Below, piece after piece: positions 51,214 through 60,499 of a stretch of DNA of 64,000 bases. How positions within the stretch are numbered: the first letter of the stretch is position 1; every line of letters begins with the position of its first letter. This DNA comes from an uncultured Rivibacter sp. (GTDB taxonomy: Bacteria > Pseudomonadota > Gammaproteobacteria > Burkholderiales > Burkholderiaceae). The notes below the pieces were generated by a model, which saw nothing but the letters and a program-made list of their open reading frames with translations, searched no databases and was not told where the DNA came from. The position numbers were made by a program, and so were the translations under genes. Where the stretch lies: contig CAMLLU010000010.1 in assembly GCA_946480925.1 (NCBI GenBank), forward strand, positions 1 to 64,000. Reading direction: 5' to 3'.

Positions 51214-52317
51214 ATGTCCACCTTCCTTCCTCGCGTGCTGGCCGCCCTGGCCGCCGCCTTGCTGGCCGGCCATGCCTCGGCCGCGCTCACGCTCTTCAGC
51301 CGCGACGACTTCCACGGCGCCCGCGTCACGCTCGACAACGCGGCACCCGACTTCCGCGAGTTCGGTTTCAACGATCGCGCGTCGTCGCTGGTGGTGGAGG
51401 GTGGGCCCTGGGAAGTCTGCAAGGAGACGCTGTTCCGCAGCCGCTGCGTGGTGCTGGCGCCGGGCCAGTACCCGAACCTCGATGCGATCGGCCTGGACGA
51501 GCGGCTTTCCTCTGCACGCCCGGTGCAGTACACCGACCATCACCGCCCGCCGCCTCCCGCGCCCCAGCAAGGCCAGGGTGACGTGGTGATGTTCGAGCAC
51601 GTGGGCTTCCACGGCCGCGGCTTCGGCGTCAACTCGTCGGTGAACGACTTCCGCGAGTTCGGCTTCAACGACCGCGTCTCTTCGATCGTGGTGTTCGAAG
51701 GCCGCTGGGCCGCGTGCGAGCACGTGAACTACGGCGGCCGCTGCGTGCTGCTGCGGCCGGGGCGCTACCCCGACCTCGTGTCCATGGGCTTGAACGACAC
51801 GCTGTCGTCGCTGCGCCGCGTGCGCGGTGAAGGCCGCCGCGGCGATGACGACGATGGCGAAGGTTCCTACGGCTACGCTCCCGCATCGCAGCCGGTGTAC
51901 GACTGGCGCCGCCGTCCGTCCGAAGAGCTGGAGCAGGTGCCGGTGGAGTCGGTGCGGGCGGTCTATGGCGCGCCCCAACAGCAGCGTTGCTGGGTGGAGC
52001 AGGAACGTGGCGGCGACGCGCGCGTGGCCGGCGCTGTGATTGGCGGCGTGATCGGCGGCATCCTGGGTCACCAGGTGGGCGAGGGCCGCGGCGTGGCCAC
52101 TGCCGGTGGTGCCGTGGCCGGGGCGGTGATCGGCTCGCAGGTCGGCCGCAACGTCGAAACGCAGCGCCCGGTGACGCGCTGTGCCGCTGCGCCGGCCGAG
52201 CGGCCCGACTACTACGACGTGGCCTACCGCTATCGCGGCCAGCAGCACCATGTGCAGATGACGCAGCCGCCTGGCCCCACCATCGTGGTCAATCGCCGAG
52301 GTGAACCGCGGCTGTGA
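51214..52317 (+). CDS. Secreted beta/gamma-crystallin protein with glycine-zipper domain
   Basis: 367 residues from ATG 51214 with a signal peptide (VLAALAAALLAGHASA). Two beta/gamma-crystallin domains follow at about 22-95 and 115-185, each with a repeated block DFREFGFNDRASS / DFREFGFNDRVSS and FHGxxxxxN/D. A hydrophilic spacer leads to a glycine-zipper 2TM region at about 275-310 (AGAVIGGVIGGILGHQVGEG...GGAVAGAVIGSQVG). The zipper suggests outer-membrane association and the crystallin units calcium binding; the combination is unusual. It has no operon partner. Confidence 0.87.
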   Translation: MSTFLPRVLAALAAALLAGHASAALTLFSRDDFHGARVTLDNAAPDFREFGFNDRASSLVVEGGPWEVCKETLFRSRCVVLAPGQYPNLDAIGLDERLSSARPVQYTDHHRPPPPAPQQGQGDVVMFEHVGFHGRGFGVNSSVNDFREFGFNDRVSSIVVFEGRWAACEHVNYGGRCVLLRPGRYPDLVSMGLNDTLSSLRRVRGEGRRGDDDDGEGSYGYAPASQPVYDWRRRPSEELEQVPVESVRAVYGAPQQQRCWVEQERGGDARVAGAVIGGVIGGILGHQVGEGRGVATAGGAVAGAVIGSQVGRNVETQRPVTRCAAAPAERPDYYDVAYRYRGQQHHVQMTQPPGPTIVVNRRGEPRL

Positions 52318-52347
52318 CGTGAGCGGCCGCGCTTGCGGGAACGGTGT

Positions 52348-53214
52348 TCAGACGAGCAGGTCCAGCATCACGCCCGCAAACACCGCAAAGCCCACCCAGT
52401 GGTTGAGCCGGAAGGCCTTGAAGCAGCCTTCGCGAGTGCGCGTGCGGATGAGCGTGTAGTGCCACAGGGCCTGTGCCGCGCCGGCCGCGATGCCGAGCAG
52501 GAACACCCAGCGCAAGCCCTGTGACCAGCCGAGCACTGCCCAGCTGGCGAGATAGAGGGCGTAGAAGCCCATCACGCCGGCCACGTCGAAGCGGCCCAGC
52601 GTGAGCGCCGAGGTCTTGATGCCGATCCTGATGTCGTCATCGCGATCGACCATCGCGTACTCGGTGTCGTAGGCCAGCACCCACGACAGGTTGCCCACCA
52701 GCAGCCACCAAGCGAGCGCCGGCACCTCGCTGCGCACCGCTGCAAACGCCATCGGGATGCCGAAGCTGAAAGCCACGCCCAGCACCGCCTGCGGCATCGA
52801 GACGAAACGCTTGGCATACGGGTAGACGATGGCCACCGCCAGCGCGGCGAACGACATCTGGATCGTGAGCGCATTGGTGGTGAGCACGAGGCCGAAGGCC
52901 ACCAGCGCCAGCACGGCGCCCAGCAGCAGGGCCTCGCGCACCGGCAGCGCCCCGCTCGTCACCGGCCGTTGCGCGGTGCGCTTCACATGCTTGTCGAAGT
53001 CGCGATCGGCCACGTCGTTGACGCAGCAGCCCGCGCTGCGCATGAGGATGGTGCCCAGCGTGAACACCGCCAGCAGGTGCCAGCCGGGAAAGCCGCCCGC
53101 GGCCATCCACAACGCGGCCAGCGTGGGCCACAGCAGCAACAACCAGCCGGCGGGGCGGTTCCAGCGAATGAGGTCGAGGTAGAGCGAAAGGCGCGGGGCG
53201 GGCAGGGCAGGCAT
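52348..53214 (-). CDS. ubiA: 4-hydroxybenzoate octaprenyltransferase UbiA
   Basis: 288 residues, UbiA family with eight or nine membrane helices. The first Asp-rich motif is in [28 protein letters not shown], and the second is [28 protein letters not shown]. It prenylates 4-hydroxybenzoate in ubiquinone synthesis. GATAAT lies 6 nt before the ATG at 53214 with no Shine-Dalgarno. It is divergent from the Fpg-family gene. ubiA near oxyR and recG is a common betaproteobacterial neighbourhood. Confidence 0.96.
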   Translation of the reverse strand: MPALPAPRLSLYLDLIRWNRPAGWLLLLWPTLAALWMAAGGFPGWHLLAVFTLGTILMRSAGCCVNDVADRDFDKHVKRTAQRPVTSGALPVREALLLGAVLALVAFGLVLTTNALTIQMSFAALAVAIVYPYAKRFVSMPQAVLGVAFSFGIPMAFAAVRSEVPALAWWLLVGNLSWVLAYDTEYAMVDRDDDIRIGIKTSALTLGRFDVAGVMGFYALYLASWAVLGWSQGLRWVFLLGIAAGAAQALWHYTLIRTRTREGCFKAFRLNHWVGFAVFAGVMLDLLV

Positions 53215-53347
53215 GCGGGGATTATCGAGTTCGACTCCAGTCGATGCGGTCGAGCAAGACCTGCAGCTTCGCGGCACGCGGCGGATTGAGTTGCGCCAGG
53301 CAACTCCTGGCTGGCCACACTTGACCGTCGGGTGGCACACTCGTCCG

Positions 53348-54235
53348 ATGCCGGAGCTGCCCGACATCAGCGTCTACATCGAGCGCCTGCAAGACAAGGT
53401 GCTCAATAGCAGGCTCGAAACGGTGCGCGTGCTGCACCCCTTCGTGCTGCGCACCGCGGTGCCGCCGATCGGCGAGGCCGAAGGTCGTGTGGTGCAAAGC
53501 GTGGAGCGGCTGGGCAAGCGTGTCGTGCTGGGGCTCGAGGGAGGGCTCTTCCTCGTGCTGCACCTCATGATCGCCGGACGCCTGCGCTGGCTGGCCGGCC
53601 GCGGAGCCAAGCTGCCCGGCAAGATCACGCTGGCGGCACTGGTGTTCGAGCACGGTACGTTGGCGCTCACCGAGGCAGGCAGCAAGCGGCGCGCTTCGAT
53701 GCACCTGGTGGTAGGGCGAGAGGCGCTTGCAGCCATGGACCCGGGCGGCATCGACGTGATGAATTGCGACGTGGCCTCATTCGCCGAACGGCTGCGCGCC
53801 GAGAACCACACGCTCAAGCGCTCGCTCACCAACCCGCGCTTGTTCAGCGGCATCGGCAACGCGTACTCCGACGAGATCCTCTTTCGTGCCCGGCTGTCAC
53901 CGGTGATGCTGACGCGCTCGATGGACGATGCGCAGATCCGGACGCTGTTCGATGCGACCCGGCAGGTGATGGCCGAATGGACCGAGCGGCTGCGCAGCGA
54001 AGCGGGCGACTGGCCCGACAAGGTGGCCGCCTTCCACCCCGCGATGGCAGTGCACGGGCGCTACGGCCAGCCATGCCTGGTGTGTGGTTCACCGGTGCAG
54101 CGCATCGTGCACGCCGACAACGAAACCAACTACTGCGCGCGCTGCCAGACCGGCGGCAAGTTGCTGGCGGACCGCGCACTGTCGCGGCTGCTCAAGGCGA
54201 GCTGGCCGCGACACATCGACGACATCGAACCCTAG
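53348..54235 (+). CDS. Fpg/Nei-family DNA glycosylase
   Basis: 295 residues starting [14 protein letters not shown], giving the catalytic Pro2 and Glu3 of the family. A central Lys is in [12 protein letters not shown], the H2TH region in [26 protein letters not shown], and a C-terminal zinc finger in [12 protein letters not shown]...[11 protein letters not shown]. It is distinct from canonical MutM (which begins MPELPEVE), so it may be a second paralogue with different lesion preference. It converges with dps (10-bp gap) in an oxidative-stress neighbourhood. Confidence 0.9.
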   Translation: MPELPDISVYIERLQDKVLNSRLETVRVLHPFVLRTAVPPIGEAEGRVVQSVERLGKRVVLGLEGGLFLVLHLMIAGRLRWLAGRGAKLPGKITLAALVFEHGTLALTEAGSKRRASMHLVVGREALAAMDPGGIDVMNCDVASFAERLRAENHTLKRSLTNPRLFSGIGNAYSDEILFRARLSPVMLTRSMDDAQIRTLFDATRQVMAEWTERLRSEAGDWPDKVAAFHPAMAVHGRYGQPCLVCGSPVQRIVHADNETNYCARCQTGGKLLADRALSRLLKASWPRHIDDIEP

Positions 54236-54245
54236 GCTCGCAGCG

Positions 54246-54767
54246 TCATTCTTCGAGCAGCGAGCGCAGCATCCACGCTGTCTTCTCGTGCACGTCGAGC
54301 CGCTGCGTCAGCAGGTCGGCGGTCGGCTGGTCGTCGGCCTTGTCGGCCGCGGGGAAGATGCTGCGGGCCGTGCGGGCCACCGCTTCATGGCCCTCGACCA
54401 GGATGCGCACCATGTCCAGCGCCTTGGGCGGCGTGGTGGGCGCGTCCTTCAGCGAGCTGAGCTTGCCGAAGTCTGCATAGGAACCCGGCGCGGCATGGCC
54501 CAGGGAGCGGATGCGCTCGGCGATCGGGTCCACCGCGTTCCACAGTTCGGTGTACTGCGCCATGAACATGGTGTGCAGCGTGTTGAACATCGGGCCGGTG
54601 ACGTTCCAGTGGAAGTTGTGCGTGGTGAGGTAGAGCGTGTAGGTGTCGGCCAGCAGGGCCGACAGGCCTTTGGCGATGGCGGCGCGATCCTTGTCGCTGA
54701 TGCCGATGCTGATGGGAGGCACGTTCCTGTTGCTGGGGGCGGTGTCTGCGTTCTTGCTTTTGGCCAT
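54246..54767 (-). CDS. dps: Dps-family ferritin-like DNA protection protein
   Basis: 173 residues from ATG 54767. The ferroxidase region is [46 protein letters not shown], with the His and Asp/Glu ligands, and [48 protein letters not shown] lies at the C-terminus. The Lys-rich N-terminus MAKSKNADT may bind DNA. It stores iron and consumes peroxide; oxyR sits 350 bp upstream in the same orientation, which fits peroxide control. Confidence 0.94.
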   Translation of the reverse strand: MAKSKNADTAPSNRNVPPISIGISDKDRAAIAKGLSALLADTYTLYLTTHNFHWNVTGPMFNTLHTMFMAQYTELWNAVDPIAERIRSLGHAAPGSYADFGKLSSLKDAPTTPPKALDMVRILVEGHEAVARTARSIFPAADKADDQPTADLLTQRLDVHEKTAWMLRSLLEE

Positions 54768-54847
54768 GGTCGCTCTCCGTTCAAAGGGGCTTCGATGGCG
54801 TGGGACTTTAGCCGAGCGGTTCTTGCCGTCGTGTGGCGCTGCGTTGC

Positions 54848-54979
54848 TCACACCGGCGCCAGCCAGCGCGCCAGGTCGGCAAACCAGTACAGCGTGCCGG
54901 CGGCAAACAAGCCGAAGCTCAGCCAGCTGCGCAGGCGGGCGAGTTCGATGTGGCGGGAGGCGGGGGTGGTCGTCTTCAT
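54848..54979 (-). CDS. 43-residue membrane peptide between dps and oxyR
   Basis: A short gene on the minus strand, ATG 54979 to TGA 54848, with AGGAG 8 nt upstream. The product begins [18 protein letters not shown], then has one hydrophobic helix [22 protein letters not shown], and ends APV. The good ribosome site, single helix and basic N-terminus support a real small membrane protein. I recognise no family. It lies between dps and oxyR in the same orientation and may belong to the stress response; this is inferred from position only. Confidence 0.62.
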   Translation of the reverse strand: MKTTTPASRHIELARLRSWLSFGLFAAGTLYWFADLARWLAPV

Positions 54980-55118
54980 CGTGGACTCCTGCGAAAAAGG
55001 CCTGGGCATCGTGCCGTGGGGCGCGGTGCCGGGGCTTGACGCCCGTCAACGCAGCCTTCCGGCGGTGCTGCGGGCTTGGCAAGAGTAAGTGGGAGCCTAT
55101 GCGTTGGTGAGTGCGGGC

Positions 55119-56042
55119 TCAGGCGGTGAGCCGCGTCACACCTGGCAATGAGCAGGCGTAGATGGCGTTGCGCAACGCGGCGATCGCCTCGTAGCGCGTG
55201 AAGGTGCGGCGCCAAGCCAGCACCACGCGGCGCGTGGGCAGCGGGTCGGAAAACGGAATGTAGGCGAGGTGCGGCTGCGGGTCCGCTGGCACTGAAAGTT
55301 GGGGTACCACCGTGATGCCCATGCCCGAGGCCACCATGTGCTTGATGGTTTCGAGCGACGAGCCTTCGAAGCTCTTGCGAATGCCTTCTGCGTCGCTCGC
55401 GAAACGCGCGAACTCCGGGCAGACCTCGAGCACGTGGTCGCGGAAGCAGTGGCCGGTGCCCAGCAGCAGCATGGTTTCCTGCTTGAGCTCTTGTGCCGAG
55501 ATGCTGTCGCGCTTGGCCAGCGGGTGGTTCTTGGGCACCGCCACGATGAAGGGTTCGTCGTACAGCGGCGCGATGGCCAGCCCTGTGTCGGGGAAGGGCT
55601 CGGCCATGATCGCGCAGTCCAACTCACCGGTGCGCAGCTGCTCGAGCAGCTTGACGGTGAAGTTCTCGTGCAGCATGAGCGGCATCTGCGGTACGCGCTC
55701 GATGGCGTTCTTCACCAGCTCGGGTAGCAGGTACGGGCCGATCGTGTAGATGATGCCCAGCCGCAGCGGGCCGGCCAGCGGGTCCTTGCCGCGCTTGGCG
55801 ATCTCCTTGATGGCGGCAGCCTGCTCGAGCGTGGCTTGCGCCTGGCGCACGATCTCTTCGCCCAGCGGCGTGACGCTCACCTCGGAGCTGCCGCGTTCGA
55901 ACAGCTTCACGTCGAGTTCGTCTTCGAGCTTCTTGATGGCCACGCTCAACGTGGGTTGCGATACGAAACACGCCTCGGCGGCACGGCCGAAGTGCTTCTC
56001 CCTGGCGACTGCCACTATGTATCGGAGCTCGGTGAGGGTCAT
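55119..56042 (-). CDS. oxyR: Hydrogen peroxide-inducible regulator OxyR
   Basis: 307 residues of a LysR regulator. The HTH is MTLTELRYIVAVAREKHFGRAAEACFVSQPTLSVAIKKLEDELDVKLFER. The sensor domain has GTGHCFRDHVLEVCPEF, with two Cys separated by eight residues, exactly as in the redox pair Cys199-Cys208 of E. coli OxyR. GMGITVVPQL follows. It activates peroxide defence when the disulfide forms. dps is nearby in the same direction; an ECF sigma gene is divergent, 140 bp away. Confidence 0.95.
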   Translation of the reverse strand: MTLTELRYIVAVAREKHFGRAAEACFVSQPTLSVAIKKLEDELDVKLFERGSSEVSVTPLGEEIVRQAQATLEQAAAIKEIAKRGKDPLAGPLRLGIIYTIGPYLLPELVKNAIERVPQMPLMLHENFTVKLLEQLRTGELDCAIMAEPFPDTGLAIAPLYDEPFIVAVPKNHPLAKRDSISAQELKQETMLLLGTGHCFRDHVLEVCPEFARFASDAEGIRKSFEGSSLETIKHMVASGMGITVVPQLSVPADPQPHLAYIPFSDPLPTRRVVLAWRRTFTRYEAIAALRNAIYACSLPGVTRLTA

Positions 56043-56182
56043 GCGGCCGATTGTGCGCAAAACGGGGTCTTTGCGATATCCCGGGTGTATCCCATCGAAA
56101 ACGCCAATGGCGAAGCCGCGAACGGCCGGCGGGGGCCTGGGGATAGCCGCCGCGAAGGGCCCGCCGCTACACTGCCCGCGCC

Positions 56183-56776
56183 ATGCAACGCCCAGTCGCC
56201 GCCAAGAACCCGCCGCCCGATCTGGCCGGCCTGCTGGCCCGCGTGGCGCTGCACGACAGGGCGGCCTTCGAGGCGCTGTACCGCGCCACCAGCAGCCACC
56301 TGCTGGGCATCGCCTTCCGCGTGCTGGGCCAGCGCGAGCGCGCCGAAGAAGTGCTGCAGGAGGCGTACATGAACATCTGGCATGCGGCAGGCAGCTACAA
56401 CGCGAGCGTGGCCGCACCGATGACCTGGCTCATCAACATCGTGCGCAACAAAGCCATCGACGCCGCGCGCTCCAGCCGTACCGAAAAGGCCAGCACGGTG
56501 GAGCTGGACGACGACTTCGACACCGCGGCCGGCGACCAGTGGGAGCCGCAGCACCTGCTGGACGAAAGCCTCACCAAGCTCAACATCGACAGCTGCATGA
56601 GTGCACTGCCCGCCTCGCAGCGGCAGGCGCTGGCGTTGGCCTACTACCGCGGCATGGTGCACACCGAGATCGCCGTGGCGCTGAATGCACCGCTGGGCAC
56701 CGCCAAGGCCTGGGTGCGCCGCGGACTCGACAAGCTGAAGGACTGCCTGCAGGCCGCCGGCATAGAAGCTGCCTGA
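56183..56776 (+). CDS. ECF RNA polymerase sigma factor
   Basis: 197 residues. Sigma region 2 is FEALYRATSSHLLGIAFRVLGQRERAEEVLQEAYMNIWHAAGSYNASVAAPMTWLINIVRNKAIDAAR. Region 4 is CMSALPASQRQALALAYYRGMVHTEIAVALNAPLGTAKAWVRRGLDKLKDCL. It is followed 14 nt later by a membrane-anchored anti-sigma gene, the standard pair. The SigK/RskA-type anti-sigma suggests an ECF19-like group. TACACT lies 9 nt before the ATG; it is divergent from oxyR. Confidence 0.94.
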   Translation: MQRPVAAKNPPPDLAGLLARVALHDRAAFEALYRATSSHLLGIAFRVLGQRERAEEVLQEAYMNIWHAAGSYNASVAAPMTWLINIVRNKAIDAARSSRTEKASTVELDDDFDTAAGDQWEPQHLLDESLTKLNIDSCMSALPASQRQALALAYYRGMVHTEIAVALNAPLGTAKAWVRRGLDKLKDCLQAAGIEAA

Positions 56777-56790
56777 GGCCGGAACCGAAC

Positions 56791-57540
56791 ATGAACTACC
56801 TGCGCCCCGAACTGCTCGACCGCCTGGCGCGTGAATACGCACTGGGCACGCTGCAGGGCCCGGCGCGGCGCCGTTTCGAGGCGATACGTCGCCGCGCGCC
56901 GCTGGCCGCCATGGCCGTGGTGCGTTGGCAAGAGCGGCTGGGGCATCTTGCGAGCGGCGTGCCGCAGATGCAGCCTTCGCCCCATGTGTGGCAGCAGCTC
57001 GAGCAGCGGCTGTTCGCCGCGCCGGCTGCCGCGCGTCCGGCCGCAGCGAAGTCGCCGCTGCAGGCGCTGTGGGCCTGGCTGGGCGGGGCTTCCCGGCCGC
57101 TGGGTGGTGCGTTGGCTGGCGTGCTGCTGTGTGCGCTGGTGCTGCGCACGCAGCCCGAACTCATCGGCTTGCAGAAGCCCAGCGACAGCTTCGCGCCCAG
57201 CTACGTCGGCGTGTTGACCGATGCGCAGCAGCAGCCGGTGCTGCTGGCCGGCTCGCTGCGCCATGGCAGGCAGCTCACGCTGCGCCTGCTCAAGCCGCTC
57301 GACGTGCCGCCGGGCAAGGTGGCGCAACTGTGGGCCTTGCCCACCGGTGCCGCGCCGCTGCCGCTGGCCGTGGTGAGCGCTGCGCCGGGCAAGTCCTCCG
57401 TGGCCTTGCCTGCCGCATCCGAAGTGCTCTTCGCACAGGTGCCCCGCCTGGGGCTAAGCTTCGAAGACCGGCCGATGAACACGGGCGACCAGCCCAGTGG
57501 CGAGTTCGTCATCTCGGGCAATTGCGTCAAGCTCTGGTGA
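56791..57540 (+). CDS. Anti-sigma factor (RskA-type C-terminal domain)
   Basis: 249 residues from ATG 56791. The cytoplasmic N-terminus (YLRPELLDRLAREYALGTLQGPARRRFEAIRRRAPLAAMAVVRWQERLGHL) is the anti-sigma segment. One transmembrane helix lies at about 105-122 (ALAGVLLCALVLRT). The periplasmic RskA domain (VAQLWALPTGAAPLPLAVVSAAPGKSSVALP...GLSFEDRPMNTGDQPSGEFVISGNCVKLW) completes it. It should hold the preceding ECF sigma factor inactive until a signal triggers release; the signal is unknown. Confidence 0.9.
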   Translation: MNYLRPELLDRLAREYALGTLQGPARRRFEAIRRRAPLAAMAVVRWQERLGHLASGVPQMQPSPHVWQQLEQRLFAAPAAARPAAAKSPLQALWAWLGGASRPLGGALAGVLLCALVLRTQPELIGLQKPSDSFAPSYVGVLTDAQQQPVLLAGSLRHGRQLTLRLLKPLDVPPGKVAQLWALPTGAAPLPLAVVSAAPGKSSVALPAASEVLFAQVPRLGLSFEDRPMNTGDQPSGEFVISGNCVKLW

Positions 57541-57570
57541 CCCCAGGCGCCGTGCGGACGGCTACGCAAT

Positions 57571-57590
57571 TTGTCACAACGAAATGACAA
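57571..57590. promoter_or_regulatory. Inverted repeat upstream of the TPR protein gene
   Basis: TTGTCA (57571-57576) and TGACAA (57585-57590) are perfect inverted repeats 8 bp apart, 31 bp after the anti-sigma stop and 134 bp before the TPR gene. This could be an operator or a short hairpin; there is no T-tract. Confidence 0.35.
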
Positions 57591-57723
57591 GGTGGCTGCG
57601 TCCGTTGCGCGGGGTGCTGCCGTAAGTGCGAGTGCCAGGCGCGATCGGCAACCTTGCAATGCAACGGCTGCCTCGTGACCTGAACACCCACCCTGACCGA
57701 CTTGACCACCCGAGGAGCTTTTC

Positions 57724-58245
57724 ATGCACACCAGCACCACCACCGCCCGCCTCACCCAACTGTGTACCCGGCTGTGCGCCGCCGTCGCGCTGACGCTCGC
57801 CGCCACCGTGAGCTTCGCCGCCGACACCGGCCCGGCCGTCACGCCCAAGGCCGACCCGCTGGCCGCGGCACGCGAGCAGATCGCCGCGAAGAAGTGGGTC
57901 GCCGCCATCGACGAGCTGAAGAAGGTCAATGCCGCCGACAGCGCCGACTGGAACAACCTGATGGGCTATTCGCTTCGCAAGGCCAAGACGCCCGACTACG
58001 ACGCCGCCGAGCGCTACTACGGTGAAGCGCTGCGCATCGACCCCAAGCACCGCGGCGCGCTCGAATATTCCGGTGAGCTCTACCTGATGAAGGGCGACCT
58101 CCCCAAGGCCGAGGAGCGCCTGGCCACGCTCGACAAGGTGTGCACCTTCTCGTGTGCCGAATACCGCGACCTGAAGAAGGCTGTGGAGACCTACAAGAAG
58201 AACGGCAACAAGTACGTCACTGCCGACGCCAGCAACGGCTGGTGA
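57724..58245 (+). CDS. Periplasmic tetratricopeptide-repeat protein
   Basis: 173 residues with a signal peptide (LCAAVALTLAATVSFAADT) and TPR-type helical pairs: PLAAAREQIAAKKWVAAIDELKKVNAADSADWNNLMGYSLRKAKTPDYDAAERYYGEALRIDPKHRGALEYSGELYLMKGDLPKAEERLATLDKVC. GAGGAG at 57710 supports the start. Two Cys (TFSCAEY) could form a disulfide. It follows the ECF sigma/anti-sigma pair and might be its target; this is inferred. It converges with recG over a repeat array. Confidence 0.87.
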   Translation: MHTSTTTARLTQLCTRLCAAVALTLAATVSFAADTGPAVTPKADPLAAAREQIAAKKWVAAIDELKKVNAADSADWNNLMGYSLRKAKTPDYDAAERYYGEALRIDPKHRGALEYSGELYLMKGDLPKAEERLATLDKVCTFSCAEYRDLKKAVETYKKNGNKYVTADASNGW

Positions 58246-58278
58246 TCTGTTGGCGGTTGTTGTAGTCGCAGGGCTTGC

Positions 58279-58350
58279 GGGCCGCAGCGCCGGGCCGCTC
58301 CCAAGCAAGGCCCGGCCCCTCTCGGAGGGGTGGCCGGTGTACCGCCGGCC
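58279..58350. repeat. Dispersed intergenic repeat, copy B, with three tandem hairpins
   Basis: It contains CGGGCC/GGCCCG (58291-58296 with 58309-58314), CCCCTC-TCG-GAGGGG (58316-58330) and GGCCGG/CCGGCC (58332-58337 with 58345-58350). The first 55 bp resemble the stretch at 3910-3961. It separates the converging TPR and recG genes and may serve as a bidirectional terminator. Confidence 0.65.
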
Positions 58351-58367
58351 GGGGTGTCGTCATTTCT

Positions 58368-60443
58368 TCAGGCTCTGAGCAGCTCTGCCTTGCCGCCCAG
58401 CCAGCGCGCCACGTGCGCGCGGGCGGTGGCGGGGTGGCGGTCCAGCAGCTGCGGTGCCACGCGCCGCGCTTCGCGCAGCAACGCCTCGTCTTCGGCCAGG
58501 TCGGCAAAACGCAGCAGTGGCGCGCCGGACTGGCGTGAACCCATGAACTCGCCGGGCCCGCGGATGTCGAGGTCGCGCCGGGCGATCTCGAAGCCGTCGC
58601 TGGTCTCGACCATGGCCTTCAGGCGCGCCTTGCCGGTGTCCGACAAGGGTGGCGTGTAGAGCAGCACGCACACGCTGGCCACGGAGCCCCGGCCCACGCG
58701 GCCGCGCAGTTGATGCAGCTGCGAAAGGCCGAAGCGCTCGGCATGCTCGATCACCATGAGGCTCGCATTGGGCACGTCCACGCCCACTTCGATGACGGTG
58801 GTGGAAACCAGCACGCTCATCTGCCCACCCGTGAAGAGCGACATCACGGCGGCCTTCTCCGCTGCCGGCATGCGCCCGTGCAGCAAGCCCACCATGCGGC
58901 CGGGCAATGCATCGAACAACTGCTGGTGCGTTTCGGTGGCGTTGCGCAGGTCGAGCGCCTCGCTCTCTTCGATCAACGGGCAGACCCAGTAGACCTGCCG
59001 GCCCTTGTCCACTTCGTCGCGAATGCGCGCGATCACGTCGTCTCGCCTGCCGTCGGCAAACACCTTGGTGACGATGGGTGTGCGCCCCGGCGGCAGCTCG
59101 TCGATGGTGCTCACGTCGAGGTCGGCGAAATAGGTCATCGCCAGCGTGCGCGGGATCGGCGTGGCGCTCATCATCAACAGGTGCGGCTCCAGCACACCTG
59201 CGAGCTTGCGCCGCAACTGCAGTCGCTGCTGCACGCCGAAGCGGTGCTGCTCGTCAATGATGGCCAGGCCCAGCCTGGCGAACTCCACGTCGTCCTGAAT
59301 GACCGCGTGCGTGCCCACGACCAGTTGCGCCTCGCCGCTCTTCACGCGCTCGACCATCTGCGTGCGCGCCTTGCCCTTGCGGCTGCCGGTGAGCCATGCA
59401 ATGCCGATGCCCAGAGGTTCCAGCCAGCCCACCAGTTTGCGGAAGTGCTGCTCGGCCAGGATCTCGGTGGGCGCCATCAATGCACATTGCCAACCCGCGT
59501 CGATGGCCACGGCCGCGGCGAGCGCGGCCACCACCGTCTTGCCCGAGCCCACGTCGCCTTGCAGCAGCCGGTGCATCGGCTGCCCACGTGCCAGGTCGCG
59601 CGCGATCTCTTCGGCCACGCGGTGCTGCGCCTTCGTCAGCGCGAAGGGCAGGGCGGCCAGCAGCTTCTCGTGCAGCCCTCCGGCCTGTGCGCGCAAGGCA
59701 GGTGCCTTCAGTGCGGCACGTTCGCGCTGAGCCTGCAGCTGTGACAGCTGCTGCGCCAGCAGCTCCTCGTATTTCAGGCGCTGCCATGCGGGGTGCGAGT
59801 GGTCTTCCAGCGTGGCCAGGCTCACGTCGGGCGCCGGGTGGTGCAGGAAGTTCAACGCCTCCTTCAGCGTCGGCAAGTGCCTGGGCACCATGCCGGGCGG
59901 CAGCAGTTCGTCTAGCGACGCGCGCGAGAGCCCGGATGTGACGGCCTTGCGCAGATAGGCCTGCGGCAGCTGCGCGCTGGTGGGGTACACCGGTGTCAGC
60001 GCGGCTGCAAGCGGCGTGTCCTCGTCCACCGCCTTGAAAGCGGGGTGCACCATCTCGCGGCCGAGGAAACCACCGCGCGGTTCGCCGCGCACGCGCAGCC
60101 GCTTGCCCACGGCCAGCGTCTTCTGGTGCGACGGGTAGAAGTGCAGGAAGCGCAGCACCAGCTCGTCGCTGCCGTCGTCGAGCCGCACGACGAGTTGCCG
60201 GCGCGGGCGGAACTCGATGCGGCTGTCGGTGACCATGCCCTCCACCTGTGCGGGTTCGCCGTCACGCGCATCGACGATGCGTGTGATGCGCGTTTCGTCT
60301 TCGTAGCGCAGCGGCAGGTGCAACGCGAGGTCGATGTCGCGTACGAGGCCGAGCTTTTCCATGGCCCGTTGCGGGGCGGACTTCTCGGCCTTTGCAGTCG
60401 ATGTCGGCGGCTTCGCGGAGGCGCTGTCGGCAAGCTCGGGCAT
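58368..60443 (-). CDS. recG: ATP-dependent DNA helicase RecG
   Basis: 691 residues, full length. An N-terminal wedge/OB domain ([49 protein letters not shown]) is followed by helicase motifs: motif [19 protein letters not shown] box [13 protein letters not shown], motif [14 protein letters not shown], and motif [15 protein letters not shown]. It reverses stalled replication forks. The minus-strand start faces queA across 56 bp. AGAATT lies 8 nt before the ATG and no Shine-Dalgarno is visible. Confidence 0.97.
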   Translation of the reverse strand: MPELADSASAKPPTSTAKAEKSAPQRAMEKLGLVRDIDLALHLPLRYEDETRITRIVDARDGEPAQVEGMVTDSRIEFRPRRQLVVRLDDGSDELVLRFLHFYPSHQKTLAVGKRLRVRGEPRGGFLGREMVHPAFKAVDEDTPLAAALTPVYPTSAQLPQAYLRKAVTSGLSRASLDELLPPGMVPRHLPTLKEALNFLHHPAPDVSLATLEDHSHPAWQRLKYEELLAQQLSQLQAQRERAALKAPALRAQAGGLHEKLLAALPFALTKAQHRVAEEIARDLARGQPMHRLLQGDVGSGKTVVAALAAAVAIDAGWQCALMAPTEILAEQHFRKLVGWLEPLGIGIAWLTGSRKGKARTQMVERVKSGEAQLVVGTHAVIQDDVEFARLGLAIIDEQHRFGVQQRLQLRRKLAGVLEPHLLMMSATPIPRTLAMTYFADLDVSTIDELPPGRTPIVTKVFADGRRDDVIARIRDEVDKGRQVYWVCPLIEESEALDLRNATETHQQLFDALPGRMVGLLHGRMPAAEKAAVMSLFTGGQMSVLVSTTVIEVGVDVPNASLMVIEHAERFGLSQLHQLRGRVGRGSVASVCVLLYTPPLSDTGKARLKAMVETSDGFEIARRDLDIRGPGEFMGSRQSGAPLLRFADLAEDEALLREARRVAPQLLDRHPATARAHVARWLGGKAELLRA

Positions 60444-60499
60444 GGTGGGACAATTCTGCCCTCGCTACCCACCACAGGCCGGTACAGCCTGCGCGTCTC

